Part shown: positions 26,086 to 35,551 of the stretch, one piece after another | Layout: each line of letters begins with the position of its first letter | How positions within the stretch are numbered: position 1 is the stretch's first letter | NCBI RefSeq assembly: GCF_015277775.1 | Contig: NZ_CP063849.1 | Span: 3,100,001 to 3,164,000 of the forward strand | Direction of reading: 5' to 3' | DNA length: 64,000 bases | Source: Paludibaculum fermentans | Lineage (GTDB): Bacteria; Acidobacteriota; Terriglobia; Bryobacterales; Bryobacteraceae | Made by a program: the position numbers and the translations under genes | The notes under the pieces: model-generated | Seen by the model: only the letters and a program-made list of their open reading frames with translations | Database searches by the model: none | Told to the model about the DNA's origin: nothing

Positions 26086-26997
26086 TTAAGGAGCCAGAAT
26101 CGGCGAGCAACAAGGCGGCTGAACCGGCGCCGGCTCCATCAACTCCGCGCGTGTGAAGTTCGGATCGTAGAGATTTAACTGCCACTTCCCGTCGCGGCCG
26201 ATTTTTGGCTTATCCGGCTGATTCATGCCGCGTTCGACTACTGTCTTATATCCCTGTTCCGTGCTTGGGACGCCTAGCGCCAGATGGTTCATGACACCGA
26301 GAGTTTTCGGCGATGGATGGGGCTGGTTCAGCATGTATTCGAGCCAGTCCGTGCCATCGGGCACGCGCATCGAGACCCAGTCGGTGCGCTCGTCGGTCAT
26401 GCCCCCGTACCACTGCAGGCGAAAGCCCAGGATGTCCCGGTACAGCTTGTCCGCCGCGGCGCGATCCTGGATGGTGAAACCCACGTGAATCATGCGTTCG
26501 GAGATGCGGGTGCGCGGCAGCGCCTTGCCGAAGTTCCGGCTGTGCAGCGAACCTTTCGAATACTCGACGAACTCCACGCTGTGCCCATCGGCGTCTTTGA
26601 TGAAGAAGCTCAGGTTGCCGTCCGCATCCGGCTTAACGGCGAGCGGAACCTCCACGAGGCGGCTGGCCAGGTAATCGCGCAACCGGCGGGCATCGCCGGT
26701 CTCGAACGCGATGTGGACCAGCCGGTCTTCCGATTCCTGCTTCAGCGTCGGCTCCACTTCGATGTACTGGCGGTCGTTCACCTTGAACACGGCGAGCGAG
26801 TCGAGTTCGAACGGCTCCTGATAGCCCAGGTAGCGGCCGTAGAAATTGCGCGCCGCGGCCAAATCGGCGGTCTTCAGCCTGATGTGGGCGACGCCCAAAA
26901 TCGGCGGGCGGACCGGAGCACTCGACGCCTGGGCCATCAGGGCGGGAGCGGCGGCGGCCGCGACCAGAGCCGCGAGGAGAAGAGGTCCGGAATGCAT
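26086..26997 (-). CDS. Exported VOC (glyoxalase/bleomycin-resistance) protein, two domains
   Basis: The ATG at 26997 gives 303 residues with signal peptide LLLAALVAAAAAPALMAQ. Two tandem vicinal-oxygen-chelate domains follow: about 32-150 (VAHIRLKTADLAAARNFYGR, IEVEPT, HIAFETGD, HSVEFVEY) and about 165-290 (MIHVGFTIQDRAAADKLYRD, WLEYMLN, MNHLALGVPS, AELMEP). The pattern of His and Glu at the strand ends could bind one metal per domain pair. Enzymatic activity is not predictable; exported VOC proteins are frequent in this phylum. It is divergent from 27056 with only 58 bp between starts. Confidence 0.8.
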   Translation of the reverse strand: MHSGPLLLAALVAAAAAPALMAQASSAPVRPPILGVAHIRLKTADLAAARNFYGRYLGYQEPFELDSLAVFKVNDRQYIEVEPTLKQESEDRLVHIAFETGDARRLRDYLASRLVEVPLAVKPDADGNLSFFIKDADGHSVEFVEYSKGSLHSRNFGKALPRTRISERMIHVGFTIQDRAAADKLYRDILGFRLQWYGGMTDERTDWVSMRVPDGTDWLEYMLNQPHPSPKTLGVMNHLALGVPSTEQGYKTVVERGMNQPDKPKIGRDGKWQLNLYDPNFTRAELMEPAPVQPPCCSPILAP

Positions 26998-27055
26998 ACC
27001 GACATTGTATATGCCGCCACCCGCGACTGCCTGCTGTATGGTAATTCTCGTATCC

Positions 27056-27829
27056 ATGAAGACCCTGCCGCTGCTGCTGATGCTCGCCGCCGCTTCGCCA
27101 CTGTGCGCGCAGGCGCCGGGCCCGGAGGCCCCCGTCCCCAGCGTGCCCGACTGGGCGTTGCCCGGCACCGCTACCCACAAGCAGGTTCCGCCGCCCGCGG
27201 ATTTTCACCGGCCCGGCAGGAATTTCGATATCCCGATCGGCATTTTTGAGGGGCAATCCGATGTCGGCGCGGCGCTGGTGCCCGGCAGCGCCAGCTTCGA
27301 TCCAACCACCGCGCGATACACGATCCACTCGGCTGGTTACAACATCTGGTATCAGCGCGACGAGTTCCGTTTCCTGTGGAAGAAGATGTCCGGCGACCTC
27401 TCGCTGGCGGCCGCGGTCTCGTTTCCGAAGCCCGAGGGCTATGGCGATCGGAAGGCGGTCCTTGTGATTCGCCAGACTCTCGACGACGACTCCCAACAGA
27501 TCATGGCGGGCCAGCACGGCACAGGAATGATCCACATCGCCTGGCGCGCCACGCGAGGCGGGCAGATGAAGGATGCCGAGTACCGCTTCGGCGGCACGCT
27601 GGCCAAACTCCAGGCGCGGCGCATCGGAATTGAGAAGCATGGCGACTCGTTCACGCTCCTGGTGAGCATCGAGGGCGAACCGCTGCACCAATTCGGCCCG
27701 CCCATTCAGCTCCACTTCGACGGACCCTTCTATGCCGGCATCGGCTTCTGTTCGCACCTGCCAACGACCCTGGATACCGGCGTGATTTCCAATGTGATGC
27801 TGGAGAATGCCGCGGGGCAGGCGCGATAG
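27056..27829 (+). CDS. Secreted beta-sandwich protein (DUF1349-like)
   Basis: The ATG at 27056 gives 257 residues with signal KTLPLLLMLAAASPLCAQA. The mature part has the pattern seen in concanavalin-like domains of DUF1349 and similar proteins: GSASFDPTTARYTIHSAGYNIW, RFLWKKMSGDLSLAAAVSF, RKAVLVIRQTLDDDS, TRGGQMKDAEY, and a final FYAGIGFCSH and TGVISNVML. Such domains often bind carbohydrates or accompany TolB-like propellers. No catalytic residues can be assigned. The ribosome site is weak. Confidence 0.65.
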   Translation: MKTLPLLLMLAAASPLCAQAPGPEAPVPSVPDWALPGTATHKQVPPPADFHRPGRNFDIPIGIFEGQSDVGAALVPGSASFDPTTARYTIHSAGYNIWYQRDEFRFLWKKMSGDLSLAAAVSFPKPEGYGDRKAVLVIRQTLDDDSQQIMAGQHGTGMIHIAWRATRGGQMKDAEYRFGGTLAKLQARRIGIEKHGDSFTLLVSIEGEPLHQFGPPIQLHFDGPFYAGIGFCSHLPTTLDTGVISNVMLENAAGQAR

Positions 27830-27839
27830 GATCGCCGAG

Positions 27840-27862
27840 CAGCCCGTGGCAGAAGTCCCGCC
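27840..27862. repeat. REP-like half-site
   Basis: The core GGCAGAAGTCCCGCC preceded by CAGCCCGT matches the arms of the elements at 9023-9291 and 42440-42480. It starts 10 bp after the stop of the upstream gene, a usual place for REP sequences. Confidence 0.55.
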
Positions 27863-27907
27863 TGGCGGCGGACGAAACACAACTTTCGTCAGCCATCTTT
27901 GGTTGTC

Positions 27908-27935
27908 TTGACGGATTCCGGGTGTCGTCTACGCT
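27908..27935 (+). promoter_or_regulatory. Possible promoter of the hydrolase gene, perhaps giving a leaderless mRNA
   Basis: TTGACG (27908-27913) and TACGCT (27930-27935) are 16 bp apart. A transcript from here would begin about at the ATG at 27943, and no Shine-Dalgarno sequence is seen before that ATG. Confidence 0.3.
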
Positions 27936-27942
27936 TGTACGA

Positions 27943-28788
27943 ATGAAGAAAACTGCCGTATTGACCCTGGCCGCGGCGAGCGCGCTGATGGCGGCGGATG
28001 CTATCCCCGAGACGGTCCACTTTCCCAGCGCGGATGGGAAGACGCAGTTGATCGGGTATCTGTACCGGCCTGACGGCGCAGGTCCGCATCCAGCCGTCGT
28101 GCTGATGCATGGACGCGCCGGTGCGTACTCGTCCCTGGCCAAGGGCGTGTATGAAGCCAAGACGCTGTCGAAACGGCACAAGTTCTGGGGATCCTTCTGG
28201 GCGGAACGGGGCTATGTCACGCTGCTGGTGGACAGTTTCGGACCACGCGGATACTGGGAGGGCTTCGGACGCGGGAGCTACGATGAGCGGCCGTCGGAGG
28301 TGAGTGAGCAGACCGTGCGTCCGCTGGATGCTTACGGCGCACTGGAGTATTTGCGCAAGCGGAGAGACGTGGTGGCGGACCGGATCGGGCTGCAGGGGTG
28401 GTCGAACGGGGGCATGACTGCGCTGGTGACGATGTCGTCGCAGGCACCGGGGATCAGCATTCCCACCCCCGCAACGGGCTTCCGGGCCGCGCTGGCGTTC
28501 TACCCTGGTTGCGGCATGGCCGCGGTGCAGGACTCGTATGTGCCGTACGCGCCGCTGCACTTGTTTGTCGGGACTGCCGATGAAGAGGTGTCCCCCAAAC
28601 GATGCCAGAAGTGGGAGAGCGATGTTCGGACACGGTCGAAGCTGATTGGCCTGACCACGTATGAGGGCGCGGAGCATAACTTCGACGATCCCAGTGCGAG
28701 CAAGCAGAAGAATGCGGCGAATGTCGAGGCAACCGAGGATGCGCGCAAGCGGGCCGAGGAGTATTTCGGTCGGCATTTGAAGCCTTGA
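27943..28788 (+). CDS. Exported dienelactone-hydrolase-family alpha/beta hydrolase
   Basis: The ATG at 27943 gives 281 residues with signal KKTAVLTLAAASALMAADA. The alpha/beta hydrolase fold is clear: HPAVVLMHGRAG (oxyanion region, about 49-60), nucleophile Ser154 in LQGWSNGGM, acid Asp213 in LFVGTADEEVSP and His245 in EGAEHNF. The nucleophile is Ser, where classical dienelactone hydrolases use Cys, so an esterase is likely. The tail is Lys/Arg-rich. It stands alone, with a hairpin 3 bp downstream of the stop. Confidence 0.85.
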   Translation: MKKTAVLTLAAASALMAADAIPETVHFPSADGKTQLIGYLYRPDGAGPHPAVVLMHGRAGAYSSLAKGVYEAKTLSKRHKFWGSFWAERGYVTLLVDSFGPRGYWEGFGRGSYDERPSEVSEQTVRPLDAYGALEYLRKRRDVVADRIGLQGWSNGGMTALVTMSSQAPGISIPTPATGFRAALAFYPGCGMAAVQDSYVPYAPLHLFVGTADEEVSPKRCQKWESDVRTRSKLIGLTTYEGAEHNFDDPSASKQKNAANVEATEDARKRAEEYFGRHLKP

Positions 28789-28791
28789 GCT

Positions 28792-28829
28792 GGCGCGGGA
28801 CATTGCCATCAGGTGTCCGCGCCGGCCGG
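28792..28829 (+). terminator. Probable intrinsic terminator after the hydrolase gene
   Basis: GGCGCGGGACA (28792-28802) pairs with TGTCCGCGCC (28814-28823) with one bulge. The following GGCCGGTTTT has only a short, delayed T-run, so it may be weak. Confidence 0.4.
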
Positions 28830-28986
28830 TTTTCCAATGAAGTTGGGTCGTGCGTGTGCGGAGCCGCGACGAGATGCGATCGTGCTGAAGTTACGCATCC
28901 AGCGCCCGTAATGGCGAGTGGACCATAATCCGTACTTTTCAATACAGACGGGAACGAGCGACAGCCTGCCGGCGTCTAATGGGGCC

Positions 28987-29751
28987 ATGCTGGAGATTCG
29001 CGCTCTCACCAAACGTTACGCCGGAGTGCCCGTCGTGAACCGGGTCAGTTTTCGGGTTGGGCCGGGAGAAATCCTGGGGTATCTGGGACCGAACGGGGCC
29101 GGCAAGAGCACCACGGTCAAGATGCTGATCGGCCTCATTGAGCCTTCCGAAGGGGAGATCCTGTTCCAGGGTGTGAACGTGGTTCGCGACATGAGGGCGT
29201 TCCAGCGGCGCATCGGCTACGTCGCCGAAGAAGCCCATCTGTACCCTCATCTTTCAGGGCGCGAATACCTGCGGCTCTCCGGACGATTGCAGGGCATGCG
29301 GCGCAATGTCCTCGACTCCAAGGCGGACGAACTGCTGAACCTGTTCGGACTTTGGGAGGAGCGCCACTCGCTGCTGGCATCCTACTCCAAGGGAATGCGG
29401 CAGAAGATCCTGCTTTCGTCGGCGCTCCTGCACGACCCGGAACTCCTGATCCTGGACGAACCGTTTTCAGGTCTCGACGTCGGCGCGGCGATGATCCTGC
29501 GCAGCCTGCTGCGCGCCCTGGCCGAGCGCAAGAAGATCGTGCTGTACAGTTCACACGTTCTGGAGGTGGTGGAAAAGGTAGCCACCTCCGTACTGATCCT
29601 GCGGAAGGGTGAGGTCGCCGCCCATGATTCCGTGGCCAATCTACGACTGCTGATGGCCCAGGCCTCGCTTGAAGGCGTTTTCGCCCAGCTCACGCGGGCC
29701 GAGGATACGGATTCGATCGCTCAACGCATCCTGGAGACGGTGGCGCGATGA
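28987..29751 (+). CDS. ABC transporter ATP-binding protein (NatA/CcmA-like)
   Basis: The ATG at 28987 gives 254 residues with all ABC motifs: Walker A GPNGAGKST (about 37-45), Q-loop region RRIGYVAEEAHLYPHL, signature YSKGMRQK and Walker B LLILDEPFSGLD, then the switch His in YSSHVLEVVE. The type matches the ATPases of ABC-2 drug/Na+ exporters. Its TGA overlaps the ATG of the large permease gene (ATGA at 29748-29751), so the two should form one transporter with balanced synthesis. Confidence 0.9.
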   Translation: MLEIRALTKRYAGVPVVNRVSFRVGPGEILGYLGPNGAGKSTTVKMLIGLIEPSEGEILFQGVNVVRDMRAFQRRIGYVAEEAHLYPHLSGREYLRLSGRLQGMRRNVLDSKADELLNLFGLWEERHSLLASYSKGMRQKILLSSALLHDPELLILDEPFSGLDVGAAMILRSLLRALAERKKIVLYSSHVLEVVEKVATSVLILRKGEVAAHDSVANLRLLMAQASLEGVFAQLTRAEDTDSIAQRILETVAR

Positions 29752-32700
29752 GACAGAATTGGCGCGACTGGTTCGCCGAGACGCACGGGCCGCGTTTTGA
29801 ACTGCTGCGTCATTTTCTGCCGCGCTTCTTTGACAGCGACCTCACCGGCTCCTCAGGCGACTGGACCCGCACCGCCGCCGGGGCGCTGGCAATTCTCGCT
29901 TCCAGTTGGATTCTGCTGTTCGCAACGCTGCTGCTCAAATACAACCAGCTCACCGGCAGCGGACAGCTGCAGAGGATCCCGGCGGAGATGGCGGCCGACT
30001 TAAACGCGCTGACCTGCCTGGCCGTGTGCATCACCACCTTGCTGGTGGCGGCGCTCTGGCAATCGTTCTACCCCAGTTTGCTCGACTGCCTGGCGCTGGC
30101 CGCCCGCCCAGTGAGCTTCGCCGATCTCTTTGTGGCGAAATTCTCGGCCGTGGTTATCGTTTACGGCGCATTTGTGCTGCTGCTCACTTTGCCGGCGGCC
30201 CTCGTCTTCCACATCGTCGCGGGGGCCGGAGCCGTCCACAGTTTCGTGGTCCTGGCCGCGGCCTGCACCGTGGCGTTCTTTACACCTGTCGCGCTGCAGG
30301 GCGTGCTGCTCAACCTGCTGCCCGCCCGGATCTTTGAGCGTGTGACGAACTGGCTGCAGGCCGCCCTCGCCGCGATCTCCATCGCAGGCTTCCCTCTGGC
30401 GGCCGGACCCGCGGCGGCGGTGTATGGCGGTTTAGGGATCTCTACCGGGCAGCTGTATCCGGCGGCATTTATCGCTCCGGGCCTGGCAGTGGCCGCCTTT
30501 CTGATCAGTTTCCAGCGCTATCGCAGCTTACTGCTGGAAGCACCACGCGTGCGGGCGCCGCGACAGTTCGATCTCCTGGTTCGCCTGCTGGATCTCTGCG
30601 TGCCTGACCCGCGCGAGCAGGCGGCTCTCTTCTTTATCTGCAAGACCATGTACCGCAGCCGCATCCACCGGCTGGCGGGCATCGCATATTCGGCCGTGGC
30701 CATTGCCTGGATGGCAAAGTCCGCCGCCGACGTTGCGGATGCCACCGGACCAGAGAAGGGCGCTGGAGGAATGGTGATGACGGCCTGCGCCCTGACTCTC
30801 ACTCTCTTCATCCTGGTTGGGCTGCGCTACCTCTTTTCCCTGCCCGCGGATCTGCGATCGAATTGGATCTTCCAGATAACTGACCGCGACGGTCGCCGTG
30901 CCTGGCTGAGAGCGGTGGAGCGCTTCGTCCTCGCCTGCGCCGCGGCCCCCATCGGCATTGCGGCCGCCATCCTACTCGTTCGCGCGGAAGGGTTGTTTAC
31001 CGTAGTAGCCTGGCCGGTCATCATGTGCTTTCTGGCTGCCGCCTGCTTCGAGTACCTCTTTCGCGACTGGCGCAAGATGCCGTTCACCTGTTCCTACCTG
31101 CCCGGTAAGCGGCCATTGATCCTCGCCTGCGCGAGCTACGCCGGCATGGCGCTGCTGCTGGCGCCAATTACGTGGATCGTGTATCACAGCGCAATCAATC
31201 CTTTCGGATTTCTTGTATTGCTGGCGATCGAAGTCGTGGTGTGGTGGAGCCTGCGGCGCGCACGCCTTAGCCGCTGGGGCCTGTCGCCCCTGCGCTATGA
31301 GGAGCGGCTGGATCCCGAACTCGAAGCCTTCAGCCTCAGTGATGAGGGCACAACGCTCGCCCAGGAGGAGTTCCACCGGGAATGGGCCGACTATACGAGC
31401 GGAGGTCCGGAAGCGCCCCTGGTGCGGGCATTGGGTGAGGGCGAGACGCGCGCGGGCCGGGTGCTGGAGTGGCTGCGCGACCTGCCAAGAGATCTCCGCT
31501 TCGGGCTGCGCTCAGTGGGCAGGAGCCCGGGTTTTGCCCTGGCCGCCGTGCTCACCCTGAGTCTCGGCCTGGGCTTGAACGCCACCTTCTTCACTGTATT
31601 CAATGCCTTCCTGCTAAAGCCGCTGGCCGTCCGGGATCCCGCCAGCCTGGTCTCGGCGGAATTCGAGACCCGCTACGGCTCAACGGTCCACCTGTCTTTG
31701 CGCGATGTCGAATCGGTCGCACAGCATATTGGGGCGTTCTCTGGCGTGGCCGTCAGCACGGTGGAGGGCGTCGGACTGGGCGGGCAGCCCGCTCGCGCCG
31801 GCATGGTGAGCGCAAACTACCTGTCGTTGTTAGGGGCGGGCACGCAGCTAGGCCACCCGTTTCAGGCCGGCGAGCAGGAACCCGTGCTGGTACTCAGCCA
31901 TGCGGCCTGGAAGAGCCGCTTCGGAAGCGATCACGGTATCCTCGGTCGACGGCTGTCGATCAAGGGAGTCCCGTTCGAAGTGATCGGGGTGACGGTCCCG
32001 GGATTCACCGGAGCCCCGGTGGGCACGGTCGAAGTGGCGGATCCGAAGCTCGCCCGCTATGGAGTGGGCGCGCCCGATTTCTGGATCCCCATTGAGGCCT
32101 GGAACCGGCTATCCGGCCTGGCTGAGGTGCCCGCGCGCGGCGTGGTTGCGCGCCTGCGGACGGAGGTGAGTTCGCAGCAGGCCGAGGCGATGCTGACCGC
32201 TTACGCGCGGAGACTCACAGCGGGCCGCCCCGAATGGGATCACATTTCCCGCGCCAAGCTCGACGAACTGGACATCCCCGTCACCTGGACGGCGCTCACC
32301 TACTCGCTGCCCCTGCTCATCGCGTTCGGCCTCACCATGCTGATCCCCTGTGCGAATGCAGCCAATCTGATGCTTTCCCGGGCCATGGCGCGCCAGCGCG
32401 AGTTCGGTGTGCGGCTTTCCCTGGGAGCAGGCCGCGGACGTCTGGTGCGGCAACTCCTGACAGAGAGCCTGATTACGGCAGCGGCCGCCTCGGCCGCCGG
32501 GCTGATGCTCGCCCGGGTGGCCCTCCATTTCCTGCTGCAGCTGATTTATGCGACGGCTCCGCCCACGATCCTGTTCCGCATTCGGATCCCGGAACTTGCG
32601 CTCGACGGACACGTTTTCTTCTACATGCTCCTGGTGTCGATATTGACCACTGTCCTGTTCGCCCTGGCGCCGGCTGCACAGGCGACCCGAATCGCAGTGG

Positions 32701-33881
32701 CTACCGCACTGAGGGGCGAACTGGCCAGCCTGCGTGTGTCCCGGCTCCGCGACGCGCTCGTTGTGGGCCAGATCTCAGCCTGCGTGATGTTGATGGTCAC
32801 CGCAAGCGTTCTGCTGCGCGGCGCCCGGCAGATGACGCTCATCGATCGCGGCTATCTGGCAGAGGGCGTGTTCGGCGTCGCCAATCAGAGCGTGGAGGAC
32901 GCCCGTCAACTGCTTGCCATTCTCGACAAGGAACCCTGGATCGACACGCTCGCCTTCATGGGGCGGCCGTTGAACGACATGGATACGATCCAGGTGCGCG
33001 ATGCCTCGCAACCGGGTTGGCAGAGGGTCTATCTGAACCGGATTTCCAGCGAGGGCTTCCGGCTGCTGCGCATCCCCATTGTTCGCGGACGTGCGTTCAG
33101 CCGGGTGGAGGCGGAGAACCGCGCACCGGTGGTGGTGGTCAGCGAACTGTCAGCTAAACAACTTTGGCCGGGAGAAGACCCGCTGGGCAAAACCATCCGG
33201 ATTGAGCCGGACCAGCTGGACAATTCGCGGATGCCGCCATTCCGGGAGGCGATGGTGATCGGTGTGAGCGCGGATGTGGTGTCCAAAGCGAAGGACGCCG
33301 CGCCGCGGGCCTGCATTCACTTTCCCGACGTGCTGCGGACCGGCACGCTGGTGGTGGTGCGCGGCCAGGGGCCGGCTGAACATACCCGGCGGCAGTTGGC
33401 GCAGGCCCTTGGCCGCGCGCCAGGCTCCGCGCACGGCGCCCGGGTCGTCGCGCTGCAGGAGACGCTGGATTGGGAGGTCTATCCCCAACAGGCCGCTTCG
33501 TGGCTGTCCGCGTTGCTGGGCCTCATCGCCCTGCTTCTGTCCGTCTCCGGACTCTACGGAGTGATGTCCTATCTCGTCAGCCAGCGAACCAGGGAGATTG
33601 GGATCCGCATGGCCCTGGGCGCCACGAATGGTCAGATAGCCTCCTTCATCCTCGGGTATTCGGGACGCCTGGCCGCGGCGGGGCTGGCCTGCGGGACCAT
33701 CCTGGCGGCGGGCGCTTTGCGCTACGTCGCGTCGGAGATCGATGTGATGATCAACCTGCACGATGTAGTGGGTTACGGGACGAGTCTGGCGGTGATGCTG
33801 CTGGCCATCCTGGCGGCTTCGTTCGGGCCCACGAACCGAGCTTGCCGGGTCGACCCGCAGGAGGTGTTGCGGCTGGAGTGA
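29748..33881 (+). CDS. Hybrid ABC permease: ABC-2-like N-terminal half fused to an ADOP/MacB-type permease
   Basis: The 1377-residue protein is unusually long. Residues 1 to about 560 form a multi-helix region of ABC-2 type (ALAILASSWILLFATLLL, VVIVYGAFVLLLTLPAALVF and others), without the ADOP prefix. From about 575 the ADOP motif LRDLPRDLRFGLRSVGRSPGF starts a full MacB/FtsX permease: periplasmic domain (about 625-830), FtsX helices with ANAANLMLSRAMARQREFGV (about 865-885), second periplasmic domain (about 1030-1240), and the last helices with SQRTREIGIRMALGATNGQI. The ATPase is encoded immediately upstream with ATGA overlap. It could export a lipid or peptide, or act on the envelope; there is no substrate clue. 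A group II intron begins about 30 bp after the stop. Confidence 0.85.
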   Translation: MRQNWRDWFAETHGPRFELLRHFLPRFFDSDLTGSSGDWTRTAAGALAILASSWILLFATLLLKYNQLTGSGQLQRIPAEMAADLNALTCLAVCITTLLVAALWQSFYPSLLDCLALAARPVSFADLFVAKFSAVVIVYGAFVLLLTLPAALVFHIVAGAGAVHSFVVLAAACTVAFFTPVALQGVLLNLLPARIFERVTNWLQAALAAISIAGFPLAAGPAAAVYGGLGISTGQLYPAAFIAPGLAVAAFLISFQRYRSLLLEAPRVRAPRQFDLLVRLLDLCVPDPREQAALFFICKTMYRSRIHRLAGIAYSAVAIAWMAKSAADVADATGPEKGAGGMVMTACALTLTLFILVGLRYLFSLPADLRSNWIFQITDRDGRRAWLRAVERFVLACAAAPIGIAAAILLVRAEGLFTVVAWPVIMCFLAAACFEYLFRDWRKMPFTCSYLPGKRPLILACASYAGMALLLAPITWIVYHSAINPFGFLVLLAIEVVVWWSLRRARLSRWGLSPLRYEERLDPELEAFSLSDEGTTLAQEEFHREWADYTSGGPEAPLVRALGEGETRAGRVLEWLRDLPRDLRFGLRSVGRSPGFALAAVLTLSLGLGLNATFFTVFNAFLLKPLAVRDPASLVSAEFETRYGSTVHLSLRDVESVAQHIGAFSGVAVSTVEGVGLGGQPARAGMVSANYLSLLGAGTQLGHPFQAGEQEPVLVLSHAAWKSRFGSDHGILGRRLSIKGVPFEVIGVTVPGFTGAPVGTVEVADPKLARYGVGAPDFWIPIEAWNRLSGLAEVPARGVVARLRTEVSSQQAEAMLTAYARRLTAGRPEWDHISRAKLDELDIPVTWTALTYSLPLLIAFGLTMLIPCANAANLMLSRAMARQREFGVRLSLGAGRGRLVRQLLTESLITAAAASAAGLMLARVALHFLLQLIYATAPPTILFRIRIPELALDGHVFFYMLLVSILTTVLFALAPAAQATRIAVATALRGELASLRVSRLRDALVVGQISACVMLMVTASVLLRGARQMTLIDRGYLAEGVFGVANQSVEDARQLLAILDKEPWIDTLAFMGRPLNDMDTIQVRDASQPGWQRVYLNRISSEGFRLLRIPIVRGRAFSRVEAENRAPVVVVSELSAKQLWPGEDPLGKTIRIEPDQLDNSRMPPFREAMVIGVSADVVSKAKDAAPRACIHFPDVLRTGTLVVVRGQGPAEHTRRQLAQALGRAPGSAHGARVVALQETLDWEVYPQQAASWLSALLGLIALLLSVSGLYGVMSYLVSQRTREIGIRMALGATNGQIASFILGYSGRLAAAGLACGTILAAGALRYVASEIDVMINLHDVVGYGTSLAVMLLAILAASFGPTNRACRVDPQEVLRLE

Positions 33882-33948
33882 GGGCGAGGGGGCGGTAGAT
33901 GACTGGCGAGTCGCGGTAGGGACGGCCATCACTGGCTGCCCCCCGCAC

Positions 33949-33982
33949 AGATCCGTACGGGCGGTATTACCGCATACGGCTC
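33949..33982 (-). ncRNA. Group II intron domain V
   Basis: Read on the minus strand the 34 nt form the canonical hairpin: GAGCCGTATGCGG at the 5' side, a GTAA-type tetraloop, and CCGCCCGTACGGATCT with the two-base bulge on the 3' side. It starts on the base immediately after the stop codon of the RT gene. Confidence 0.85.
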
Positions 33983-35551
33983 CTACCTCGGATGCCTGTC
34001 GTCAAAGCGAACCTCGGGATAGGGATGGTACAACCGGGGCCGGGGCAACCAGCGTTGGAAGAGTCGAGTCATCCGGTCTGCGCCCAGTCGGCCTTTTTGG
34101 CTGCGCCGTTTCAGAACGTGCCACCACAGGCGCCCGATTCGTTCGCGAAACCGGTGCAGGCTCGCCCAGTTGCCCGGGACCGCGTGGTATTGGTTGAACC
34201 CTTCGACTACACGCTCCAGCCACTCGCCGACGTGCGGCACCGGCTCGTGCATCCGCGCTCGAAGCGTCTGCTTGATTTGCTGCAGCTTCGCTTCCAGCCG
34301 CTTCCTCACCGTCTGCCGCCAGATCGTATAGTGGCCGCGACTGGACCGCCCGCAGCGATGCGTGAAGCCCAGGAACGCGAAGCTCTCTGGTTCGCCCTCC
34401 CCCCGTTGTCGCCGGTTCGCCTGAGCAAACCTGCCAAACTCGATCAGCCTCGTTTTCTCCTTATGGAGTTCCAGCCCAAACTTTGCCAGCCGCTCCTCAA
34501 ACTGCCTGAGAAATTGCTCGGCTTCCGTCCGATGCTCAAACCCCACCACGAGATCGTCGGCGTAGCGGACCACGATCATCTCGCCGGTCGCTGCCTTCTT
34601 CCGCCAGGCCTCTACCCACAAGTCAAAGACATAGTGCAGATACACGTTCGCCAGCAGCGGTGAAATCACCGAACCTTGCGGAGTACCCACTGCCGTCTCC
34701 GACCACTCGCCGTCCTCGCTTACTCCCGCCTTCAACCATTTCTGGATCAGGCGCAGAATGCGCTTATCGGCGACCCGGTGTTGCACAAACTTCATCGTCC
34801 ATTCGTGGCTCATCCGGTCGAAAAAGCCCTGAATGTCGGCGTCCAAAATCCAGTTCACCTTCTTCCGCAGAATCCCCACACTCAGCGCATCCAGCGCCAT
34901 GTGTGGGCTCCGCCCTGGCCGGAACCCGTAGCTGAATCCCCGAAAGTCCTCCTCGTAAATCTCGTTGAGGATGATCACCACCGCCTGTTGGACGACTTTG
35001 TCCTCCACGGCTGCGATGCCGATTGGACGCTGCCGCCCGTCGGCCTTCGGAATGTAGATCCGTCTTGAGGGTTGTGCCCGGTACGTTCCACGATGGATCC
35101 GGTCCTTCAGATCGGCGAGCCGCTCCTCCAGTCCCTCTCCGTACTGCTGCCACGTCGTCCCATCCACGCCCGGTGCCGCTTTCTTCTGCAGTTGCAGATA
35201 GCTTTGCCTCAGCAGATCGATGGTCAGATGGTGCAGCAGCGTGGTGAACTGTTCCTGTTTCCTCCCCTTCGCCACTTTGCGCACACCAGCCAGGCCCTGT
35301 GACACACCGTACCCGTCCTGTGCCGGTGGTATGTGGTCCTGCCCGGTGTTCTCCTTGGTTGGCGTCCTTCCCTCCACCCTCTCCGCCGCTTCAGCCTGTT
35401 GCTCCGTCGCTTTGTTCGAAGGTTTCATCGGTACTACGACACCATCCGACTCCTCACCGCCGTTCACGCCGGTCTCGTGGCTATCGCCTTTCCCGGCCGG
35501 ACTGCTCCGATGCCGTGCAGCCGGCGATGAGGTCTCCCGGTTCTCGTGCAT
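33983..35551 (-). CDS. ltrA: Group II intron reverse transcriptase/maturase
   Basis: The 522-residue protein has the RT fingers and palm: PGVDGTTWQQY (about 127-137), RRIYIPKADGRQRPIGI (about 163-179), FSYGFRPGRSPHMAL (206-220), LDADIQGFFDRMSHEW (237-251), GTPQGSVISPLLAN (about 289-302) and the catalytic YADD (330-333). The thumb/maturase X domain follows (about 380-500). The chain ends near 522 without an HNH endonuclease domain, so mobility would rely on single-stranded or replication-fork targets. I kept the start at 35551; the Ser/Glu-rich first 85 residues are variable and an ATG at 35425 is also possible. The catalytic residues are intact, so the intron may still be active. Confidence 0.9.
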   Translation of the reverse strand: MHENRETSSPAARHRSSPAGKGDSHETGVNGGEESDGVVVPMKPSNKATEQQAEAAERVEGRTPTKENTGQDHIPPAQDGYGVSQGLAGVRKVAKGRKQEQFTTLLHHLTIDLLRQSYLQLQKKAAPGVDGTTWQQYGEGLEERLADLKDRIHRGTYRAQPSRRIYIPKADGRQRPIGIAAVEDKVVQQAVVIILNEIYEEDFRGFSYGFRPGRSPHMALDALSVGILRKKVNWILDADIQGFFDRMSHEWTMKFVQHRVADKRILRLIQKWLKAGVSEDGEWSETAVGTPQGSVISPLLANVYLHYVFDLWVEAWRKKAATGEMIVVRYADDLVVGFEHRTEAEQFLRQFEERLAKFGLELHKEKTRLIEFGRFAQANRRQRGEGEPESFAFLGFTHRCGRSSRGHYTIWRQTVRKRLEAKLQQIKQTLRARMHEPVPHVGEWLERVVEGFNQYHAVPGNWASLHRFRERIGRLWWHVLKRRSQKGRLGADRMTRLFQRWLPRPRLYHPYPEVRFDDRHPR

